Source: Clostridiales bacterium
Lineage (GTDB): Bacteria; Bacillota_A; Clostridia; Oscillospirales; Oscillospiraceae
Direction: 5' to 3'
Assembly: GCA_019417795.1 (NCBI GenBank)
Contig: DXUR01000112.1
Span: 1-7,556 of the forward strand
Length of the DNA stretch: 7,556 bases
In this document: in pieces, positions 1 through 5,940 of the stretch
Numbering within the stretch: position 1 is the first letter of the stretch
How the letters are laid out: each line of letters opens with the position of its first letter
Made by a program: the position numbers and the translations under genes
Notes under the pieces: generated by a model
Told to the model about the DNA's origin: nothing
Database searches by the model: none
What the model saw: the letters and a program-made list of their open reading frames with translations, nothing else

Positions 1-5
1 TCATA

Positions 6-1199
6 TCAGAGTTCCATATCCTTTCCTTTGTTTTTCTGCGGCTTCGGTGTGTGGGGCGGCTGTGCTTTCTGGGCGGATTTCAGCTTGTCGCGGATGGATT
101 TACGGGCAGCGGGCTTCTTTGGGATGGTGTCGTAGATGGCAGTCCCGGCATCCTCCACATAGGAGCGGACATATTGGATGCTTTCAGAAAAGCGGATGGG
201 GCGGTTCTTGTCCTCGATATTCGTCAGCCGGACTTCATCGGCGGCAAAATCAACCGCGTCAATTCTGCACTTGATTCCGTCCACATTCAGCGTCGCGCCG
301 ACAGGAATGTAATCTGCGGCTTTGAGTTCCTTGAAGGTCTCGCCGTCCTTGCTGAGAAAGACATCTGCGCCGGACTTCCAGAGCTTGTGAGAACCGGCTA
401 CCCATGCGCTTTCACGGAAGCCGGTCACCGGCATGGAGGGCTTGCCGCGTACCTTCTTCTCAAGGAGCTTTGTGCCGAGAAGCGGCGCGGCTTTCTCCGC
501 GTCCTTGCCGTAAAGCTCAAAATAGCCGTTCTGGGCAAAGCAAACCAGCGCGTCGGGATGTACCTTTTTGACCGCTTCGTACTTCCGAAGTTCTGCAACG
601 GACAGAGGCAAAAGAGCCTCTGTCCTTTCTGCATCCGGCAGTCTGTCACGGCGGGTTTTCTGCTTGGACAGCACTTCCGCCAGAGCATCCGCGTCCTTCG
701 GGAGCGTTTGGTAGGTTTTGACGCCGCCATGCTCACCGACCAGAGACATTGCTGCATCGAAGCTGCTGCGGCAGGGTGCGTCCAGCACAAAGCCATCTGC
801 GAAGGTCAGCCGGTCATGATCCGGCGCAATCGAGTTCTGCGCCACATTTGCCGCCTGTTCCCGGTAGTTGATCTCAAAGACGTCCCCGAACACCTTGCCG
901 CGCTTGACGGATTTCGGGACAATGACGCGGGCAATGCACTCGTCGTAGGTCTGTTCCGCGTAAAAGCGGAAGGTGTTGTGATCCCGCGTCCCCTGAATAA
1001 ATACCTGATTTTCATTGAGGCAGTGCGTTCCATGCGGACGGCAGAACCACATCAGCGTCTTGTCTTCGGGATTCTGGCTTTCGGCGGCGCGGCGGATGAT
1101 GCGCTTGTCGATGTCGAAGTCTTCCTTGTAGCTGTCTACATGACTGTCCACAAGCTTCTGCAGCTCCGCAACGATGTCAACGTCTGTGTATTTCTTCAT
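6..1199 (-). CDS. Polyvalent ICE protein with MutS domain I-like region
   Basis: A 397-residue soluble protein with no signal peptide or membrane segment; I do not recognise it as a named family. Residues 1-195 are unassigned. Residues about 200-282 resemble the mismatch-recognition domain I of MutS: a helix with KYEAVKKVHPDALVCFAQ, then NGYFELYGKDAEKAAPLL, matching the MutS pattern GDFYELF-x-DA-x-KAA, followed by a Pro-x-Thr-Gly segment. Y226-x-E228 sits where MutS has Phe-x-Glu. Residues about 297-350 look like the small beta domain common in conjugative-element polyvalent proteins (VGATLNVDGIKCRIDAVD, EVRLTNIEDKNRPIRF). The end (366-397) is a basic tail much like that of the upstream ArdC-like protein. 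The ATG follows AAAGGAG (1204-1210) and lies 12 nt after the ArdC-like stop. Just after its TGA the minus strand reads TATGA, so another gene might begin at base 4, which cannot be tested here. A DNA-binding role is inferred; the MutS likeness is by eye. Confidence 0.8.
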   Translation of the reverse strand: MKKYTDVDIVAELQKLVDSHVDSYKEDFDIDKRIIRRAAESQNPEDKTLMWFCRPHGTHCLNENQVFIQGTRDHNTFRFYAEQTYDECIARVIVPKSVKRGKVFGDVFEINYREQAANVAQNSIAPDHDRLTFADGFVLDAPCRSSFDAAMSLVGEHGGVKTYQTLPKDADALAEVLSKQKTRRDRLPDAERTEALLPLSVAELRKYEAVKKVHPDALVCFAQNGYFELYGKDAEKAAPLLGTKLLEKKVRGKPSMPVTGFRESAWVAGSHKLWKSGADVFLSKDGETFKELKAADYIPVGATLNVDGIKCRIDAVDFAADEVRLTNIEDKNRPIRFSESIQYVRSYVEDAGTAIYDTIPKKPAARKSIRDKLKSAQKAQPPHTPKPQKNKGKDMEL

Positions 1200-1211
1200 G
1201 TGTCTCCTTTC

Positions 1212-3101
1212 TCACAACTCCATGTCGTGCGTTTTGGATTTGACCGGAGATTTCTGCTCCGGCTGCTGTTTTGCAGCAGTCCTGAGCTGATCACGGATGG
1301 AGGGCTTTTCCTGCTTCTGCTCCTGCTTGACGTATTCCAGCGTCGGCATCAGCTCACGATAGCAGCCCTGTGTTTTCCGCGCTGCATGACGGCGATGGAT
1401 TTTGAACAGCGGCTCACCGTTCTGCGTGACCGTGTTGCCCTCGATCCTGATGCCGTTCCGTGCCAGCAGATTGAAGGAATGGTTAGAGGCGCGATAGGAC
1501 GCCCGCATACCGTCGTTGTTATAGGCAATCTGCCCCTTGAGCGTGTCCATGACGGCGGCTTTGATCTCCTTCTCTTCGGCAGTCAGGCGGTGCGCTTTCG
1601 GTGCTTTTGCCGCTTCCTCCGGCAAGGGAGCAAAGGGAGACTTGACCTCCACGGTTTTTACCTCAATAGAAGTGATCTCATCGTTCTCCCACGCAACGAC
1701 CTCCGGGTCTCTTTCCACTGTTTTCTCAGAAGTGACTTCCTTCTCAGGCTCGGTTTGCTGACGGAACGCATCGACGAAAAGTGCCGTCAGTCCGGGATTG
1801 GCTTTGTCCACGAGGAAGCGGGAGGCATTCTCGGGGCAGACCTCAACGCTCTTTGCCCATTCCTTGAGGGGCTTCGGAATACGCCCGTCAAAGTCTTTCT
1901 GCTGAATGGTGTTTGCGAGGACATATCGGACACGCTCCGGAGAGAACTGCTCAAGGACACTTTTCACGGCAGCATCCGCATCCAGCCGGTTATCACCGTA
2001 GTTGGAGCTGATCGCCGCTTCAATCGCACTGCGGCATTCCACGTTTGCATCGAGAGAAGCACGATATGACTCCAACTCACCGGCTTCATAGGCATAATTC
2101 GCCGTCTCGCGGTAAATGGGGACTTCCGGCTTTTCCTCCGGAACAGCTTCCTTTACGGGAGCTTCGACTTCCATCTCTGCGGACTGTGCTTTCTCTGCCA
2201 GCAGCACCTTGAGCTTGGCGTCAATGCCCTCGATCATCTCAGCCGCCGTCTTGCGGATGGTGTCCAGAGAGCTTTTCAGTTCCTTGGTTTCCTTGCCGGA
2301 TGACCAACCGGCGATGTAGCCGAAGGAATAGTCCGAGGTTTCAATGCCGTAACGCTGGCAGACGGTGTAGGCAACGCTCTCCGCCTCAACCTCCTTGGTG
2401 TGACGATCCTTCTTATCTTCTGGCGCGGCTTTTTCATCCGGCTTGACGGCGTGGAGCTTTGCGTGAGCAATCTCATGAATGGCGGTCTTGACCGTCTGGA
2501 TTTCGCTCATGCCTTCCTGAATGGCAATGCGGCTTTCAACCGGAGAGAAGAATCCCTTTGCGCCGCCCGGAATATCCTCAAAGGATATGGGGACGGGAGA
2601 TTCCTGCTTGAGCGCATCGAAGAACGCCTCGTAGTTCTCGACGGTGCCTTTCAGCTCATCAACGATGATGTCCGGAAGCTCCTTGCCGTCCGTCTGAGAG
2701 ACATCGAAGACGCTTACCACCTTGAAGGCAGGACGCAGGACTTCGACCGTCTCTGTAACGGTCTTTCCGTCTGCACCGATCACCGGCTTCTGCGTTACGG
2801 GGTCAATCTTCTCACGCTCTTCCTGCGCCTTATACGGCGCTGGTGCGAGAATCTTGATGCCCTTTTCGCCCTTCATGACCTGACGGTCAAAGTTGCGCTG
2901 CCACGAGGTATAACCGGCAACGTAGGTTGCCTCCGGCTTCTGCATCGCAATGAGCAGCGTGTTGTTGAAGGAATAGTTATAGAACTTGGACATTGTGCGG
3001 AGATATTCCTTGAAACGCTCAGATTCAAACAATTCCTTGATACCCTGTTCCAGCTTGTCCGTGATTTCTCGGACTTGCTGGGCATTTCTGTTTTCAGCCA
3101 T
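1212..3101 (-). CDS. ArdC-like ssDNA-binding / zincin metallopeptidase / DUF3849 polyvalent protein
   Basis: A 629-residue multidomain protein. Residues about 5-135 match the ArdC N-terminal ssDNA-binding domain (DUF1738), with FYNYSFNNTLLI and WQRNF...MKGEKGIKILAP. Residues about 150-300 are a zincin peptidase domain: HEIAH at 209-213 (bases 2463-2477) supplies two zinc ligands and the catalytic Glu, and E239 or E241 in EVEAES probably supplies the third ligand. After an acidic linker (about 305-325), residues about 327-448 resemble DUF3849 (YRETANYAYEAGELESYRAS, RVRYVLANTIQ). A second Glu/Lys/Pro-rich linker leads to an unassigned domain at about 505-590, then a basic tail ending in DMEL. 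ArdC proteins of conjugative plasmids are antirestriction or establishment factors, and one (pSa) is reported to enter the recipient; a similar job here is inferred. The ATG at 3101 follows an ideal Shine-Dalgarno, and the next gene starts 12 nt after its TGA. Confidence 0.88.
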   Translation of the reverse strand: MAENRNAQQVREITDKLEQGIKELFESERFKEYLRTMSKFYNYSFNNTLLIAMQKPEATYVAGYTSWQRNFDRQVMKGEKGIKILAPAPYKAQEEREKIDPVTQKPVIGADGKTVTETVEVLRPAFKVVSVFDVSQTDGKELPDIIVDELKGTVENYEAFFDALKQESPVPISFEDIPGGAKGFFSPVESRIAIQEGMSEIQTVKTAIHEIAHAKLHAVKPDEKAAPEDKKDRHTKEVEAESVAYTVCQRYGIETSDYSFGYIAGWSSGKETKELKSSLDTIRKTAAEMIEGIDAKLKVLLAEKAQSAEMEVEAPVKEAVPEEKPEVPIYRETANYAYEAGELESYRASLDANVECRSAIEAAISSNYGDNRLDADAAVKSVLEQFSPERVRYVLANTIQQKDFDGRIPKPLKEWAKSVEVCPENASRFLVDKANPGLTALFVDAFRQQTEPEKEVTSEKTVERDPEVVAWENDEITSIEVKTVEVKSPFAPLPEEAAKAPKAHRLTAEEKEIKAAVMDTLKGQIAYNNDGMRASYRASNHSFNLLARNGIRIEGNTVTQNGEPLFKIHRRHAARKTQGCYRELMPTLEYVKQEQKQEKPSIRDQLRTAAKQQPEQKSPVKSKTHDMEL

Positions 3102-3107
3102 TTACGA

Positions 3108-3115
3108 CCTCCTTA
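3108..3115 (-). promoter_or_regulatory. Fused stop codon and Shine-Dalgarno (TAAGGAGG) for the ArdC-like gene
   Basis: The TAA of the PAPS-reductase-like gene (3115-3113) runs straight into GGAGG (3112-3108), 6 nt before the ATG at 3101. The eight bases form a full-length match to the anti-Shine-Dalgarno end of 16S rRNA, so this should be an efficient start coupled to the preceding stop. Confidence 0.8.
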
Positions 3116-3874
3116 TCCTTGATTTTTGTTAGAAGAAAGCCCCGGCTGAGGTTTGCTCATCAAACGAGCTTTGATCTCAGACGGGGTTTCTCTGCGAGTC
3201 AGCCGACGATGAAAGATGTTATCCTCCTTCTCCCATTCAATCAGCCTGTCAAACAGTTCCGGGTGTTTTGTAATCATGTGCAGCAGCTCTTCATCGCTTG
3301 CATTGGGACAGAACCAGCATCCGTTTCTCCGGCAGTGTGCGTAGATTGGTGACAAAAGACCGCTTTTCTCGCAGAGTGTTCGGGCTTCTGCTTCCGTCGC
3401 TCCGTACTTATCGAGAAGACTGACCTTGTGAATCCCATCCAGACGGGCAAGGCGCTTTGGTTCATCGGATGCAATGCCGACATAGCTCACCGTGTTAGGA
3501 GACAGCGCGGCATTGTACTTGCGGACGGGCGGGATTTTGCAGTCCCGATTGACCGCGCACATCCCAGCCCACGCAAAACCGCGAACCTCGCCCTTATGAG
3601 ATCCGCGGGTGATGACATGATGGAACACATTATCGTAGGTCTTGTCTGCATGAAGAATGGTAAACTTGATGCCCAGCTCCTTTTCGCAGAAGGGCTTGAG
3701 CCGGTCATAGATGAAGTCCCGGTGTTCCGGGACTTCACCGCTTGTGTCCTGATCAAACATGACTTCGCTGAAAACCGCCTCGTCCAGCGGCTCATTGTGC
3801 TGTACTGCCAGCAGGAGCGTCGCTACGCTGTCTTTTCCTCCGCTGCAAGAGGCAACATACTTCGGACGGCTCAT
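3113..3874 (-). CDS. PAPS reductase / PP-loop ATP pyrophosphatase family protein
   Basis: A 253-residue protein of the adenine-nucleotide alpha-hydrolase (PP-loop) fold, usually annotated as phosphoadenosine phosphosulfate reductase family. The PP-loop is SGGKDS at 11-16, preceded by C10, where ATP or an adenylyl-sulfate would bind. Further visible features are an acidic FDQDTSGEVPEH segment (40-51), a Cys pair (C106, C112), C168, and a C-terminal cluster C181, C186, C189 in HCRRNGCWFCPN, which could hold an Fe-S cluster or zinc. The tail is basic and Arg-rich. No sulfate-assimilation partners (APS kinase, sulfurylase) are next to it, so a role in cysteine synthesis is doubtful. DndC-like DNA sulfur modification, RNA thiolation or another adenylation chemistry would all fit the fold; none is shown. 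The ATG overlaps the topB stop as ATGA, with GGAG 8 nt upstream (3883-3886). The family is certain and the substrate unknown. Confidence 0.88.
   Translation of the reverse strand: MSRPKYVASCSGGKDSVATLLLAVQHNEPLDEAVFSEVMFDQDTSGEVPEHRDFIYDRLKPFCEKELGIKFTILHADKTYDNVFHHVITRGSHKGEVRGFAWAGMCAVNRDCKIPPVRKYNAALSPNTVSYVGIASDEPKRLARLDGIHKVSLLDKYGATEAEARTLCEKSGLLSPIYAHCRRNGCWFCPNASDEELLHMITKHPELFDRLIEWEKEDNIFHRRLTRRETPSEIKARLMSKPQPGLSSNKNQG
3712..3737. repeat. Perfect 11-bp inverted repeat with 4-nt loop inside the PAPS-reductase-like gene
   Basis: On the plus strand TGAAGTCCCGG is followed by TGTT and then by its exact reverse complement. The arms are 7/11 G+C, and the transcript would carry the same stem with an AACA loop. 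It falls in codons for residues G46-F54 of the PAPS-reductase-like protein. There is no U-run after it in the direction of transcription, so it is not a standard terminator. The arms may simply result from the codons of a conserved GEVPEHRDF segment. Confidence 0.8.
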
Positions 3875-5940
3875 CGGTCGAACTCCATCTTGAAGCTGAC
3901 ATACTTGCCGCCGCTGTCATCCAGCCGGATCACCGCATCGTAGAGCTGAGGCTTCTTCGGCGTGTAAAGTCCGGTCACTCGGCACCAGCCCTTGTCCAGC
4001 AGCTCCTTTGCAATCCTCTTGGTCAGCTTCTTTTTCTTGCTGGAAAAGAACTTATTGTCTTCCCACAGGCAGAAGGAGCATTCCTTGTTCGAGCAGTAGA
4101 AATTGCCCTTGCCGACATAGACCGGAGAGCCGCAGCGGGGACACTTGCCGATTTCCTCCTTGCCCGTGCCGAAACGCTGGGCTTCGGCATCGGAGAGAAA
4201 CGGGTAGGCTTTTACGAGATCGCCGGTCATCCGGACAATGCCGCTGAGGAAGGCGTCCGCATCTGCCTTGCCGCGCTCAATCTCCATGAGCGTGTTTTCC
4301 CATTCCGCCGTCATTTTGGGAGACGTGATCTGTTCCGGCAGGACGCAGACGAGGTTGCAGCCGTCCTTCGTGGGAACGAGCGATTTGCCCTTGCGCTCTG
4401 CAAAGCCGGACTTCACCAGCTTTTCAATGATCCCGGCGCGGGTCGCAGGAGTGCCGAGTCCTTTTTTCTCGGTGTCATCGTCAAACTGATCGTTTCCGGC
4501 AGTCTCCATCGCAGACAGGAGCGTGTCTTCCGTGTACTGCTTCGGGGGCGTTGTGAAGTGTTCCGTGACGCTGGCGGACACGCTATCCAGAACATCGCCC
4601 TCGTGGACTTCGGGCAGGGACTTCTCGGTATCATCCTTTTCCTTCGCCTTGAGAGATGCCTTGAACAGCTCTTCAATGGCTTTCCAGCCGTTTTGAATGA
4701 CGGTCTTACCCTTGGTTTTGAACGCATAGCCTTCGCAGGAGAGCGTGATCTGCGTTTCTGCGTAGGTATGTTTCTCGCTGGTCGCACACAGAAGGCGCAT
4801 CCCGACAAGATTGAGAAGTTTCTGTTCCGACTGAGGCAGCGCGGAAACATCCTGCTTTTCAAGCTGGACGGTGGGGAGAATGGCGTGGTGATCCGTGACC
4901 TTGCTGTTGTCCGTAATACGGGCAATGTCCGGCGTAACCGATACACCGGCAAAGAGTGGAAGCTGGCGGCAGACGATGGAAATGACCTGACGGGCGGTGT
5001 CCTCCATATCATCCGTGATGAACTGACTGTCCGTGCGCGGATAGGTCAGGAGCTTTTTTTCGTAGAGCGTCTGAACGAGGTCGAGTGTCTGCTGGGCAGT
5101 GAAGCCGTAGTATCGGTTTGCCTCGCGCTGCAAGGTGGTCAGATCATAGAGCTTCGGAGGATTGACGGTTTTCGTCTCCCGCTTGAGAGAAGAAACGACG
5201 GCTTGCTTTTTCTCGCAAGCCGCCGCAATTCTTTTTGCTTCCTCTTCGGTTTTGACCTTTTCCAGATCGGCGGTCAGATCGCCCTTGCCGACGTGGACGT
5301 TGAAATACTTCTCCTTCTGGAATGTGGAGATTTTCCCGTCACGCTCCACCAGCATTGCAAGGGTCGGCGTCTGGACGCGCCCGACCACCAGCTTCTTATG
5401 ATAGAGCGTGGTGAAAAGGCGGGTGCCGTTGATGCCGACAATCCAGTCTGCCTTCGAGCGGCTGAGTGCCGCTTCATAGAGACGGTCATATTCCTTGCCG
5501 TCCCGGAGATGGTTGAAGCCTTCGCGGATGGCGGAGTCCTCCAACGAGCTGATCCACAGACGCTTGAAGGGCTTGGTGCATCCGGCTTTGTTGTAGACCA
5601 GCCGGAAGATCAACTCACCCTCGCGTCCTGCATCGGTTGCGCAGACCAGCTCGGTGACGCGCTTGTCCTTCATAAGAGCGGACAGCACCTTGAACTGCTG
5701 GGCTTTGTCCTTTGTGACCTCGAACATCCAGTTTTCCGGAACAATGGGCAGATCGTCATACCGCCACTTGGCATACCGCTCATCGTAGGAGCTGGCGTCT
5801 GCCAGCTCCACCAGATGACCGAAGCACCACGAAACGATGTAATTGCCGCCCTCCATGTAGCCGTCCTTGCGGGACGTCGCGCCCAATACCTTTGCGATGG
5901 ACTGGGCAACGCTGGGCTTTTCAGCAATGACTAAGATCAA
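3871..5940 (-). CDS. topB: DNA topoisomerase III (type IA) of conjugative element
   Basis: A type IA topoisomerase that cuts one DNA strand through a 5'-phosphotyrosine, passes another strand, and reseals. In elements of this kind it is thought to help untangle DNA during replication or transfer; that role is inferred. It has 689 residues, normal for the ICE-borne group. The TOPRIM domain comes first, with E7 in IAEKPS and the metal-binding D103/E107/E109 in DAGREGE. The catalytic tyrosine is Y300 in LLTYPRTDS. DHHAILPT (350-357) and GLGTPATRAGII (495-505) are further hallmark motifs. A four-cysteine zinc ribbon follows (C600, C603, C616, C621), then a C-terminal domain rich in Lys and aromatics. 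The start is TTG at 5940-5938: the in-frame TGA at 5946-5944 leaves no room for another start before the conserved ILVIAEKPS. It overlaps the DUF4366 stop (TTGA) upstream and the next gene by ATGA downstream. The enzyme should be active, as all key residues are present. Confidence 0.97.
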   Translation of the reverse strand: MILVIAEKPSVAQSIAKVLGATSRKDGYMEGGNYIVSWCFGHLVELADASSYDERYAKWRYDDLPIVPENWMFEVTKDKAQQFKVLSALMKDKRVTELVCATDAGREGELIFRLVYNKAGCTKPFKRLWISSLEDSAIREGFNHLRDGKEYDRLYEAALSRSKADWIVGINGTRLFTTLYHKKLVVGRVQTPTLAMLVERDGKISTFQKEKYFNVHVGKGDLTADLEKVKTEEEAKRIAAACEKKQAVVSSLKRETKTVNPPKLYDLTTLQREANRYYGFTAQQTLDLVQTLYEKKLLTYPRTDSQFITDDMEDTARQVISIVCRQLPLFAGVSVTPDIARITDNSKVTDHHAILPTVQLEKQDVSALPQSEQKLLNLVGMRLLCATSEKHTYAETQITLSCEGYAFKTKGKTVIQNGWKAIEELFKASLKAKEKDDTEKSLPEVHEGDVLDSVSASVTEHFTTPPKQYTEDTLLSAMETAGNDQFDDDTEKKGLGTPATRAGIIEKLVKSGFAERKGKSLVPTKDGCNLVCVLPEQITSPKMTAEWENTLMEIERGKADADAFLSGIVRMTGDLVKAYPFLSDAEAQRFGTGKEEIGKCPRCGSPVYVGKGNFYCSNKECSFCLWEDNKFFSSKKKKLTKRIAKELLDKGWCRVTGLYTPKKPQLYDAVIRLDDSGGKYVSFKMEFDR

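Noticed and set aside
420..432. Short dyad GCCGGT-C-ACCGGC
   Set aside because: Six-base arms in GC-rich coding sequence are expected by chance, and the site lies in the middle of a coding region with no nearby start.
1212..1301. Tail similarity as evidence of tandem gene duplication
   Set aside because: Only the last 30 or so residues match; the protein bodies are unrelated and the DNA of the tails has diverged.
51..2069. Plus-strand open frame of 672 codons running antisense to the two leftmost genes
   Set aside because: It crosses the junction of two well-supported minus-strand genes, shows no domain pattern, and is rich in Arg/Leu/Phe stretches typical of antisense shadows of biased codon use.
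2400..3122. Plus-strand open frame of 240 codons antisense to the ArdC-like gene
   Set aside because: The opposite strand encodes the conserved ArdC ssDNA-binding domain and HExxH site; the antisense product has no domain logic.
3712..3737. Reading the 11-bp hairpin as an intrinsic terminator
   Set aside because: No T-run follows it in the direction of transcription, and it is inside an intact coding sequence early in the gene.
4558..5934. Plus-strand open frame of 458 codons antisense to topB
   Set aside because: topB shows all catalytic motifs on the minus strand; the antisense product has no recognisable motif and is explained by codon bias.
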